64,000 nucleotides of DNA from CAZUWH01 sp964624075 (GTDB lineage Bacteria; Pseudomonadota; Alphaproteobacteria; Rhodospirillales; Rhodospirillaceae), in the NCBI GenBank assembly GCA_964624075.1, contig CAZUWH010000003.1, positions 1-64,000 on the forward strand, written 5' to 3'. The notes under the pieces are model-generated. The model did not search any database, was not told where the DNA came from, and saw only the letters and a list, made by a program, of their open reading frames with translations. Position numbers and translations under genes: made by a program. Below, one piece after another: positions 9,377 to 16,943 of this stretch (position 1 is its first letter; the number at the start of each line of letters is the position of its first letter).

Positions 9377-9619
9377 TTAGGAGTATAATGGTTCCGAGAG
9401 AATGACACCGGATTATTCACGATGGATCTGGTTTTGGTTGGCACAAAAGATTTGTAGAGGTGGAGGGAAACCCATGATCAGCGCCGTTGAGAGAAGAGAA
9501 CCTGTTGTGAATATCGTCATGTCCGGCATCCTGCGGTTTTGCATCGATACGGCGCCGTATTTGTAGCGAAGCCGGTACGTGAGGGCACCATGAGCACTCT
9601 CGCAGGCCCACCCGCGCCA

Positions 9620-12238
9620 TTACCGCGGAGGGCAGGGGTCACACGCCACCAGCGCCTGCCTCTGCAGGAGCGTGTTGAGCGCAGGCAGGCACGAACCACA
9701 ACCTGTACCGGCTCTCAGCAACGTACCGATCTCGGCTACAGTGGTCAGACGCTTCTCGCCGATGGCCCGTTCGATGGTGTGGACTCCCACCGAAAAGCAG
9801 GCACAGACCAGCGGTCCGTCATCAGTGGTCGTTTCAATAGCTCGTCCAGCCAGCAGTGCAGTACGGTCGGTTGACGTGATCAAGGGCTGGCCCATTCGCC
9901 CGGCCACCCAGGCCGGTGTAACATCGGGCGGCTGTGGTGCCAGGAACAAGGCTACCCGCAACCGTTCTGCTACCATCCAGCCATAGTGGGCGGTTTGGCG
10001 AACCGGATCACTGACCTCGATGCGGTTCGAATCATAACAATGATCCAGGGCCGTGACCAGAGCCGCTGCCTGTTCCCACTGCTGGCCCGCGAGAGCTATG
10101 GCCTGCGCCGCCGGGGCCACGGTGCGGCGGACCCGCCAGGGAATCGTCTCTGGCATTGTCACCGCATCGTCGCTCCCGCACACCAGCAGACCATGCCAGA
10201 TGACCGGACAGGGCTGGACCCGCACGGGCACGTGTTTCAACTCCGGCTGGCCGGAAATCGGGTCGGTGTGGGCGGGATAGAGGCGACCAATGACAGCCCG
10301 CGCCGCATAGAGGTCGTTCCAGTGTAGCGGCAGGAACACCTCGCCTTCCCGTTGTTCAAACGTAAGATGAACCTGGGCCAGATAATCGCCACAGCGGCTT
10401 TCCACCCGTGCCAATTTACCCTCTGCCAGGCTAAGGCGGGCGCCATCGGCCGGGTGCATGTCGAGCAGTGGTACCGGACGGTGACCGGACAGGCGGGAAG
10501 ACAGGCCCGTCCGGGTCATGGTGTGCCACTGGTCGCGGTAGCGGCCGCTGTTCAGGCGCAAGGGAAAGGCAGGCGAGACATGCTCTTTGGGCGTCTGGGA
10601 GCGGATGGCGACGAACCGGGCCCGTCCGTCGGCATGAAAGAAGTGCCCTTCGGCGAAAAAGCGGCTCCCTCCCCACGGGCTAGGATTCAAGCCGTCGTAG
10701 TCGGCACCGATCCAGGCGGAAAGATCGAGAGCACGGCGGCCATCGTTCTCGAAGGCGGTGAGATGGGCGTATTCGTCAAACACCTCGGCGGGGGAACGCC
10801 AGGCAAAGGCCGCCCCGTGCCCAAGAGCAGCCGCTACCGCGGCAACGATCTGCCAGTCGGCCCTAGCCTCGCCCGGGGGCGGCAGGAATGAGCGCTGCCG
10901 GGAAATGGTACGGTCGGAATTGGTCACAGTGCCGTCCTTTTCGCCCCACGTGCACGCCGGCAGGTGGATATGGGCATGGCGCAGGGTGTCGGTATCGGCG
11001 ACGCAGTCGGAGACGATCACGACCGGGCAGCCGGCCAGCGCCTGGCGGACGCGGTCGGCTTCAGGCTGGCTCACGGCCGGGTTGGTGGCCATGATCCATA
11101 CCGCCTTCACGTGGCCATCCGCGATGGTACGGAACAGATCCACCGCCTTTAGGCCGGCACGGGTTGCCATCTGTGGCGCCTGCCAGAAACGGCGTATCCG
11201 GTCTACCGACTCCGGCTCGAACCCCATATGCGCTGCCAACTGATTGGCGAACCCGCCGACCTCGCGCCCGCCCATGGCATTGGGCTGGCCGGTGACGGAG
11301 AATGGCCCCGTGCCAGGGCGGCCGATCCGCCCGGTCGCCAGATGGACATTGAGGATGGCGTTGACCTTGTCGGTTCCTTGCGACGACTGGTTGACCCCTT
11401 GCGAGAATACCGTGACCACCCGCTCGGTTGTCGCGAACCAGTCGTAAAAACGGGTGACCTCCGCCGTAGGAGGCTCCTCGTCCTCTTGCGCTGCCTCCAG
11501 AGCGGCGGCGAAACCGCTGGTCCGGCTGGCAATGAAAGCGACGTCCAGACGACCCGTCCGGCTCAGGTAGGCGAGAAGCCCGTTGAACAGGGCCACGTCA
11601 CCGCCGGGGGCGATGGGAAGATGCAGATCGGCGATGACGCAAGTTTCGGTCCGGCGCGGGTCAATCACGACTACCTGCGTGCCGCGATTTTTTTTCGCCT
11701 GGGCCAGGCGCTGAAACAGAACTGGATGGCACCAGGCTAGGTTGGAGCCAACCAGAACGACCAGGTCGGCCAGCTCCAGATCCGCGTAGCAGCCGGGCAC
11801 GATATCAGCACCGAAAGCCCGGTGCTGACCTGCCACGGTCGAGGCCATGCACAGACGCGAGTTGGTATCGACATTGGCGGTACCGAGGAATCCCTTGGCC
11901 AGCTTGTTGACAACGTAATAGTCCTCGCTCAGAAGCTGACCTGACAGGTAGAAGGCCAGGGCATCCGGTCCGTGCGTATCGATGACTGCACGAATCCGGT
12001 GGGCCGTTGCGGCGATTGCTTCCGTCCAGCCGGCCGGACGGCCATCCACAACAGGATGCAGGAGACGGGCCCCGGGTTTGAGCGTGTCGGCCAGGGCAGC
12101 CCCTTTCGAGCACAACCGGCTATGATTGGCCGGATGATCCGGATCGCCGCGTATGATCCACCCCGTCGCCGTCGCCGTAGCGATGATGCCACAGCCGACG
12201 CCGCAATAGGGGCAGGTGGTTCTAACTTCCCTAGTCAT
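9620..12238 (-). CDS. nasA: Assimilatory nitrate reductase catalytic subunit NasA
   Basis: Cytoplasmic molybdopterin enzyme reducing nitrate to nitrite for assimilation. From the ATG at 12238 (MTREVRTTCPYCGVGC) it has 872 residues; the longer open frame adds an implausible leader into nirD. The N-terminal 4Fe-4S motif CPYCGVGC with its later cysteine (LCSKGAA), the bis-MGD-binding catalytic domain and the molydopterin dinucleotide-binding domain (near 580-690) are present. A C-terminal BFD-like [2Fe-2S] domain carries CACFSVG and GTGCGSCLPALNTLL, as in many alphaproteobacterial NasA proteins, and probably receives electrons from NADH or ferredoxin partners. The start overlaps the nirD stop by 8 bases. 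No nitrate transporter gene is in the window. Confidence 0.94.
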   Translation of the reverse strand: MTREVRTTCPYCGVGCGIIATATATGWIIRGDPDHPANHSRLCSKGAALADTLKPGARLLHPVVDGRPAGWTEAIAATAHRIRAVIDTHGPDALAFYLSGQLLSEDYYVVNKLAKGFLGTANVDTNSRLCMASTVAGQHRAFGADIVPGCYADLELADLVVLVGSNLAWCHPVLFQRLAQAKKNRGTQVVVIDPRRTETCVIADLHLPIAPGGDVALFNGLLAYLSRTGRLDVAFIASRTSGFAAALEAAQEDEEPPTAEVTRFYDWFATTERVVTVFSQGVNQSSQGTDKVNAILNVHLATGRIGRPGTGPFSVTGQPNAMGGREVGGFANQLAAHMGFEPESVDRIRRFWQAPQMATRAGLKAVDLFRTIADGHVKAVWIMATNPAVSQPEADRVRQALAGCPVVIVSDCVADTDTLRHAHIHLPACTWGEKDGTVTNSDRTISRQRSFLPPPGEARADWQIVAAVAAALGHGAAFAWRSPAEVFDEYAHLTAFENDGRRALDLSAWIGADYDGLNPSPWGGSRFFAEGHFFHADGRARFVAIRSQTPKEHVSPAFPLRLNSGRYRDQWHTMTRTGLSSRLSGHRPVPLLDMHPADGARLSLAEGKLARVESRCGDYLAQVHLTFEQREGEVFLPLHWNDLYAARAVIGRLYPAHTDPISGQPELKHVPVRVQPCPVIWHGLLVCGSDDAVTMPETIPWRVRRTVAPAAQAIALAGQQWEQAAALVTALDHCYDSNRIEVSDPVRQTAHYGWMVAERLRVALFLAPQPPDVTPAWVAGRMGQPLITSTDRTALLAGRAIETTTDDGPLVCACFSVGVHTIERAIGEKRLTTVAEIGTLLRAGTGCGSCLPALNTLLQRQALVACDPCPPR

Positions 12239-12572
12239 GGGCGGAAGCTTTGGCCGGCAGGCGCTCCAGCCACAGCCGCCCGTCTGCAACCCGCACTACG
12301 TGCCGGGGCACGCAACCCTCATCAGGGGCAACCGCGTGGCCGCTTTCCAGGTCAATCACCCAGTTGTGGAGCGGGCAGGTCACCAGATGGCCGGCAACGA
12401 TTCCCTCCGACAGGGGGCCGCCACGGTGCGGGCAGCGGTCGGCAAGGGCGAAGATTACATCATCAACGGTGCGGAAGACTGCCACCTCTCCCTCCGGTGT
12501 TGCCACCCGGCGTGCTCCGCGGCGGGGGATGTCGTCCATAGTCCCGATATCGATCCAGTCCATCGGAGTCAC
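12231..12572 (-). CDS. nirD: Nitrite reductase (NADH) small subunit NirD
   Basis: 113-residue Rieske-like protein that partners with NirB. Unlike many NirD proteins of enteric bacteria, which lack cluster ligands, this one keeps the full Rieske ligand set: CPHRGG near residue 46 and CPLHNW near 68, so it can hold a [2Fe-2S] cluster. It lies between nirB (ATGA overlap of 4 bases with the nirB stop) and nasA (8-base overlap), so translation of the three is coupled. Confidence 0.93.
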   Translation of the reverse strand: MTPMDWIDIGTMDDIPRRGARRVATPEGEVAVFRTVDDVIFALADRCPHRGGPLSEGIVAGHLVTCPLHNWVIDLESGHAVAPDEGCVPRHVVRVADGRLWLERLPAKASAHD

Positions 12573-15010
12573 TCCACTATGGCCAGGGGTTGGAACTCAT
12601 GCGCATCGATCGTCCCGTCAGCGCGCGCGCGCCACGGGTCGCTCTGGGCATGGTACTGGGAATGGAGGAAGCGGGCGTAGAGGGCCTTGCGGCCGGCCTC
12701 ATCTTCCACGAGACGGGCCTTGATGAAGGGCAGTCCGACTCGTACAATCCACGGGGCCGTCCGCTCTAGGTAGTGGGCATATTCTCTGTAAAGTTGTAGA
12801 AAGGCCGCACAGTATTCCAGGATCTCGGCTTCGGTGGCGACCCGGATCAGAAGATCGGTGACGCGCACTTCGACCCCGCCGTTGCCGCCGATCACGATGT
12901 CGTAACCGGCCTTGACACACACCACGCCGATGTCCTTGATGGTCGCCTCGGCACAGTTGCGTAGGCAGCCTGAAACGGCGAGCTTGACCTTATGCGGCGT
13001 CCAGCTTCCCCACAGGAGCCTTTCCAGTTTGACACCAAGTCCGGTTGAGTCCTGCGTGCCGAAACGGCACCATTCGGAACCGACACAAGTCTTTACCGTG
13101 CGCAAGGCCTTGCCGTAGGCATACCCTGAGACCAGCCCTGCGGCGTTGAGGTCGGCCCAGATGGCCGGAAGCTGTTCCTTGCGCACGCCAAGCAGATCAA
13201 TACGCTGGCCGCCGGTAATCTTGACCGTGGGAACAGCGTGCTTTTCCGCCACATCAGCGATGGCGCGCAATTCGGCGGGCGTCGTGAGGCCACCCCAGAT
13301 GCGCGGCACCACACTATAGGTGCCATCCTTTTGAATGTTGGCATGTACCCGTTCATTGACGAAGCGGGAACGGGAGTCGTCCACATACACATCTGGCCAG
13401 GCACACACGAGATAGTAATTGAGCGCCGGACGGCACTTGGCACAGCCATCTACCGTTCGCCAGTCAAGTGCGGTGCGCACGGCCTCCTGTGTCTTCAGGC
13501 CTTTCGCCAGGATCGCCTGTCGTACCGCAGTGTGACCAAGGTCGGTGCATGGACACATGGCCGTGGAGACGGTGGCCGTCTTGCCGGTGACGTGGGCGAG
13601 TAGGGCCTTGACGGTTCCAGTACACTGGCCGCAAGAGGCACTGGCTTTGGTGTGGGCGCGGACCTCTTCCATGGTCGTAAGCCCTCTGGCACGGATGGTG
13701 GCGACGATTCCGCCCTTGGTGACACCGTTGCAGCCGCATACCTGCGCCGTGTCGGCCATCGCTGCCACGTCCGCGGCGGCGGGCTGGAGGGTGGCGAAGG
13801 CACGACCAAAGATGATGCGGTCACGGAAGGGGACAATGTCCGTTCCAGCCTGCATCAGCTCGAAATACCAGCCACTCTCGCCAACCTCGCCATACAACAC
13901 TGCGCCGACCAGACGGTTGTCGCGGATGACCAGCTTGCGGTAGGTTCCCCTGGCCACGTCGCGGAAGACCACTTCGGCGTCGGCGGGATCAGTGGCGCCC
14001 AGTTGTCCTGCCGAGAACACATCGATGCCGGTGATTTTGAGTTTGGTGGAGAAGGGTGGCGCGACATAGGTGGCCTGCGTATCTCCGGCCAGACGGGCGG
14101 CACAGACCTTGGCCTGTTCCCACAAGGGTGCCACCAATCCGAACACCTGGCCGGCATGTTCGACACACTCGCCGACTGCATGAATGTCGGGATCACTGGT
14201 CGTCATGTCATCACCGACCACAATGCCGCGGTTGACGGCAAGACCGCAATCCATGGCAAGAGCGACATGGGGACGGGTACCGATGGCGACCACCACCAGA
14301 TCGGCAGGTATCGTGCGGCCATCGGCCAGGCGCACGCCCTCGACCCGCGTCGATCCCAGAATCGCTTCAGTGTGAGCGCCTGTGAAAAAACACAGACCGC
14401 GTTTGGCCAGATCCCGTTGCAGGAGACCACCGGCCTCGGCATCGAGCTGACGTTCCATCAGGGTTAGCATTAGGTGGACCACCGTCACCTCCATGCCACG
14501 TCGCTTCAGGCCCCAGGCCGCCTCTAGCCCCAGAAGGCCGCCGCCGATCACGACTGCTTGCCGCCAGGTCCGGGCCGCAGCTAGCATTGTTTCGGTATCG
14601 GCGATGTCACGAAAGCGCACCACGCCTGGTAGATCGAGTCCCGGCAGGGGGGGCATCAAGGGCCGCGAGCCGGTTGCAAGCAGCAGCGAGTTATAGGGCA
14701 CGATCTGTCCGGCAGCCGAGAAGACGGTTTTGGCTGTGCGGTCGATGGCCACCACCGGATCTCCGGTCCAGAGGGCAATATTGTGCTCCTCGTACCAGGA
14801 TCTCGGATTGATGACGATGTCCTCAAGGGTCTTGTCACCCGCCAGGACTGCAGACAACATGATGCGATTGTAATTGGGGTGCGGCTCTTCGCCGAACACT
14901 ATCACGGTAAAGCGGTCCGGCGCGCGGACGAGTAGTTCCTCGACTGTGCGCATGCCGGCCATTCCATTGCCGATGACGACGAGACGGCGGCGCGCGGAGA
15001 GATAAACCAT
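12569..15010 (-). CDS. nirB: Assimilatory nitrite reductase (NADH) large subunit NirB
   Basis: Reduces nitrite to ammonium in the cytoplasm using NAD(P)H. The 813 residues show an N-terminal FAD/NAD domain (RRLVVIGNGMAGMRTVEELL near residue 8, second dinucleotide fold AVVIGGGLLGLEAAWGLKRR near 152), a BFD-like [2Fe-2S] segment (VCGCNGVTKGGIVATI near 418, a second CGQCTGTV near 452), and the C-terminal ferredoxin-like siroheme/4Fe-4S domain with TCVGSEWCRFGT near 640 and SGCLRNCAEATIKDIGVV near 680, the two Cys pairs that hold the coupled siroheme-4Fe-4S centre. First gene of nirB-nirD-nasA. The untranslated leader and sigma-54 promoter upstream are described separately. Confidence 0.95.
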   Translation of the reverse strand: MVYLSARRRLVVIGNGMAGMRTVEELLVRAPDRFTVIVFGEEPHPNYNRIMLSAVLAGDKTLEDIVINPRSWYEEHNIALWTGDPVVAIDRTAKTVFSAAGQIVPYNSLLLATGSRPLMPPLPGLDLPGVVRFRDIADTETMLAAARTWRQAVVIGGGLLGLEAAWGLKRRGMEVTVVHLMLTLMERQLDAEAGGLLQRDLAKRGLCFFTGAHTEAILGSTRVEGVRLADGRTIPADLVVVAIGTRPHVALAMDCGLAVNRGIVVGDDMTTSDPDIHAVGECVEHAGQVFGLVAPLWEQAKVCAARLAGDTQATYVAPPFSTKLKITGIDVFSAGQLGATDPADAEVVFRDVARGTYRKLVIRDNRLVGAVLYGEVGESGWYFELMQAGTDIVPFRDRIIFGRAFATLQPAAADVAAMADTAQVCGCNGVTKGGIVATIRARGLTTMEEVRAHTKASASCGQCTGTVKALLAHVTGKTATVSTAMCPCTDLGHTAVRQAILAKGLKTQEAVRTALDWRTVDGCAKCRPALNYYLVCAWPDVYVDDSRSRFVNERVHANIQKDGTYSVVPRIWGGLTTPAELRAIADVAEKHAVPTVKITGGQRIDLLGVRKEQLPAIWADLNAAGLVSGYAYGKALRTVKTCVGSEWCRFGTQDSTGLGVKLERLLWGSWTPHKVKLAVSGCLRNCAEATIKDIGVVCVKAGYDIVIGGNGGVEVRVTDLLIRVATEAEILEYCAAFLQLYREYAHYLERTAPWIVRVGLPFIKARLVEDEAGRKALYARFLHSQYHAQSDPWRARADGTIDAHEFQPLAIVE

Positions 15011-15022
15011 TTCCTATCTCCG

Positions 15023-15080
15023 AAAATAAAAAGGCATCCGAGGCGCCTCGTCGCAAGGGACGCATTGCTCTCCAGACGCC
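15023..15080 (-). terminator. Leader terminator in front of nirB
   Basis: On the minus strand GGCGTCTG (15080-15073) can pair, with two G-U pairs, with CGGATGCC (15040-15033). It is followed at once by the U-rich run UUUUUAUUUU (15032-15023), about 12 bases before the nirB ATG. A stem closed directly against a U-run between promoter and start codon is what transcription attenuators look like. The intervening bases can form smaller internal hairpins. Pairing was worked out by eye. Confidence 0.55.
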
Positions 15081-15092
15081 ATTACCCGAGGG

Positions 15093-15136
15093 AACCCGTC
15101 TTTAGGTTGTACGCGAAAGCGGGCGCCGCTGCCCGC
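15093..15136 (-). promoter_or_regulatory. Two-hexaloop (ANTAR/NasT-type) antitermination leader
   Basis: Two minus-strand hairpins each carry a six-base loop with A at position 1 and G at position 4. Hairpin 1 (15136-15119): stem GCGGGC/GCCCGC, loop AGCGGC. Hairpin 2 (15108-15093): stem AACCU/GGGUU with a closing U-G pair, loop AAAGAC. A 10-base linker separates them. This matches the known binding motif of ANTAR-domain antiterminators such as NasR, NasT and EutV. It lies upstream of a U-run terminator before a nitrate/nitrite reductase operon, which is where NasT acts in alphaproteobacteria. No nasST genes are in the window. Confidence 0.65.
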
Positions 15137-15160
15137 CGCGTGTCGTGTTCGTAAATATTC

Positions 15161-15176
15161 AGCAAAGACGATGCCA
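15161..15176 (-). promoter_or_regulatory. Sigma-54 promoter of nirB-nirD-nasA
   Basis: Minus-strand TGGCATCGTCTTTGCT (15176-15161) has GG and GC separated by exactly 10 bases and matches the -24/-12 consensus TGGCAC-N5-TTGCA/T in nearly every conserved position. Transcription would begin about 12 bases on, near 15150, placing both hexaloop hairpins and the terminator in a leader of roughly 140 bases. Sigma-54 control with NtrC is the known mode for nitrate assimilation in this class. Confidence 0.65.
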
Positions 15177-15284
15177 GGGATGGAAAGGACCATTTCCGGC
15201 ACCGAAGAAATGGGCCGTTGGCGTGTGGCAGCCTAATGAATAGGCGGAAGACTGACAGATGCCTAGATAATCACCATATTACAC

Positions 15285-15318
15285 GGTTTCCGGAAAGTCC
15301 TTGGACTTTCCGGAAACC
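15285..15318. repeat. Perfect 16-bp inverted repeat with two TTTCCGGAAA boxes
   Basis: GGTTTCCGGAAAGTCC (15285-15300), two bases, then its exact reverse complement (15303-15318). Each arm contains the self-palindrome TTTCCGGAAA (15288-15297 and 15306-15315), so the site is a palindrome of palindromes, 18 bases centre to centre. There is no T-tract. It lies about 140-170 bases upstream of the predicted nirB transcription start, in the position of an enhancer or operator, but does not match the NtrC consensus. Confidence 0.6.
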
Positions 15319-15367
15319 TACCCTCAGGCGCCGGACGCATACGCGCCAAGCCCCGTGGTCGCGGGCC

Positions 15368-15403
15368 ACCACGGCCAACAGGTCAAAACTTGTTGGCCGT
15401 GGT
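15368..15403. repeat. 13-bp inverted repeat between nirB promoter and metallo-hydrolase
   Basis: ACCACGGCCAACA (15368-15380), a 10-base loop, and its exact complement (15391-15403). No adjoining T-tract, so not a classical terminator, though it lies downstream of the minus-strand metallo-hydrolase gene (ends 15509) and could stabilise its mRNA. Imperfect dyads continue to about 15450 (GCGCATATGC). The remainder of 15177-15508 has no gene. Confidence 0.5.
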
Positions 15404-15508
15404 ATTGCACCACCGCGCGCCACGCAAAGCGCATATGCGTTGGCGTGCCCTACCGCAACGATGACCATAACTGGTCTTACTATCTGTATTAACTGCGATG
15501 AAGTTCAT

Positions 15509-16141
15509 TCATTCAGTCAAGAAGGGATTATTCAATCGTTCGGCACCGAAAGTCGAGAGTGGCCCGTGGCCGGGAATGAAAGTGATATCGTCCCCCAAGG
15601 GCAGAAGGGTTTGCGTAATAGAGCGAATCAGGGTCTGATAGTCGCCTCCGGGAAAATCAGTGCGGCCGATGGAGCCGGCAAACAGGACATCCCCCACTTG
15701 CGCAAGCCTGGACTGGCTATCGTAGAAGATGATATGACCCGGCGTGTGGCCAGGACAGTGCAGGACAGCAAGGGTGACGTTGCCAAAACGGATGGTGTCG
15801 CCGGCTTCCAGCCAGCGATGCGGTGTGAAGGGGAGAGGAGCGTGTATCCCGAAGTAACGCCCCTGTTCCGCCATCTGCCGGATCCAGTAGCCATCGGCCT
15901 GATGCGGGCCCTCGATCGGTACGCCAAACCGTTTAGCCAGCGCGCCGGCACCGCCAGCATGGTCGATATGGCCATGGGTCAACAGAATACGTTCCACTGC
16001 GACGCCACATCTTTCGACTGCGGCACTGATCCGCTCGATTTCACCACCCGGGTCAACCACCACCCCCTTGCCCGTCTCGGCGCACCACAACACTGTGCAG
16101 TTCTGTTGAAAAGGCGTGACGGGCACGATGGCGTAATGCAT
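15509..16141 (-). CDS. Metallo-beta-lactamase-fold hydrolase (GloB/YcbL-like)
   Basis: Using the ATG at 16141 (MHYAIVPVTPFQQNC) gives a 210-residue single-domain protein of the glyoxalase II-like YcbL group. The metal-binding set is complete: THGHIDHAGG near residue 58, HCPGHTPGH near 134, GDVLFAGSIGRTDF near 158 and a final PGHGPLS His near 193. Such proteins hydrolyse thioesters (S-lactoylglutathione or related); the exact substrate is not predictable. The longer frame to 16255 runs back into decayed nnrS DNA and is not conserved. Confidence 0.9.
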   Translation of the reverse strand: MHYAIVPVTPFQQNCTVLWCAETGKGVVVDPGGEIERISAAVERCGVAVERILLTHGHIDHAGGAGALAKRFGVPIEGPHQADGYWIRQMAEQGRYFGIHAPLPFTPHRWLEAGDTIRFGNVTLAVLHCPGHTPGHIIFYDSQSRLAQVGDVLFAGSIGRTDFPGGDYQTLIRSITQTLLPLGDDITFIPGHGPLSTFGAERLNNPFLTE

Positions 16142-16227
16142 GACGGTTCTCGCAACAGCAGGGACGATTCTCGCTTGGTGGAGCACTTCGCGCAGCGGGT
16201 CAAGAGGAATTTCCGATGTGCACCAGG

Positions 16228-16630
16228 TCACAGCGGAAAGATGCTGTTGCGCCATTGCCGGCGGAGAAAAATCGGCGGTCCAGTCCGTGCGGCAAGGACA
16301 GGCAGAAAGGTCAGATCAATCACGGCTACCAGACTCGCCGGCAACATTACGCCGTTCCAGACGGCGACACGTCCTGCCAACCACAGACCGGCCAGAATCG
16401 TAACCGGCCGTCCTGCATCCGGCGCCGTTCCGGTCCAGTTTGGCACTGCCATCAAAAGAAAGCCGGTTACGACGGCGCTGGCGAAGCCAAACAGCATTTC
16501 GTTGGCATGNNNNNNNNNNGGGGGGGGGGGGGTGGGAGGTCTGGAAGGCAGCGGCGAAGGGGAAGGGAGATGACGTTGTCAGGGTGGCGATCCAGACACC
16601 CATGGCAATCGGGAGAAGGAAGATATTCAT
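16228..16630 (-). pseudogene. nnrS: NnrS family membrane protein, truncated N-terminal part
   Basis: NnrS is a heme- and copper-containing multi-helix membrane protein of about 400 residues linked to nitric oxide metabolism. Here only the beginning remains: a first helix (start near 16630, IFLLPIAMGVWIATL), interrupted by the 10-N gap and a 13-G run, then the conserved HANEMLFGFA motif and two more helices (VVTGFLLMAVPNWTG, then ILAGLWLAGRVAV), ending in a stop at 16228. The remaining three quarters is absent, replaced by the metallo-hydrolase gene. The frame across the gap cannot be judged, but the 3' truncation is independent of the gap. Confidence 0.75.
16510..16519. other. Assembly gap (10 N) beside a 13-G run
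   Basis: Ten undetermined bases followed by 13 consecutive G (16520-16532). The true distance is unknown. The gap falls inside the nnrS remnant; the poly-G tract probably caused the break in assembly. Confidence 0.99.
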
Positions 16631-16640
16631 GGACAAGGCG

Positions 16641-16776
16641 TGTCACCCCTGCGCAAGCCTAATCCTTGCGCAGGGGAGGCATGGGGCCACCTATGGAGTG
16701 TTCCCATGCCTTGTCGGTGTCCTGGATTCCTGCCCCTCGCTTTCACGGGGACGAGCTTCGCGGGAATGATGCCATA
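16641..16776. repeat. REP-like palindromic repeat pair between nnrS and ccmC
   Basis: First unit: CCCCTGCGCAAG (16646-16657), 7-base loop, exact complement (16665-16676). Second unit near 16727-16770: outer complementary ends TTCCTGC and GCGGGAA around an inner CCCCTCG/CGGGGA stem. The words resemble the repetitive extragenic palindromes common in alphaproteobacteria (GGATTCC..GCGGGAATGA). A related element lies at 61443-61545. The remaining 16777-16943 holds no recognisable gene. Confidence 0.55.
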
Positions 16777-16943
16777 TGAAACGGACGATCTTCCTTCTTC
16801 CGATGCCCTGTCCAGGTCCCGGGAGCGGTTGAGAAGCCTCGGGCTCCCTCTCGGGAGACCGTGGATTTTCTGGAAATGCGTGGCGATTGGCGGTACAAGG
16901 AAAGCCTCCGTCCGAGCAAAGAAGCGCGAGGTCTTTTGGTGCC

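Noticed and set aside
15285..15403. Palindromes at 15285-15318 and 15368-15403 as intrinsic terminators of the metallo-hydrolase
   Set aside because: No T-run follows either stem on the minus strand, and they are more than 100 bases past the stop codon.
15218..16573. 451-residue plus-strand frame running into the N gap
   Set aside because: Antisense to the metallo-hydrolase and the nnrS remnant, and it reads through undetermined bases.
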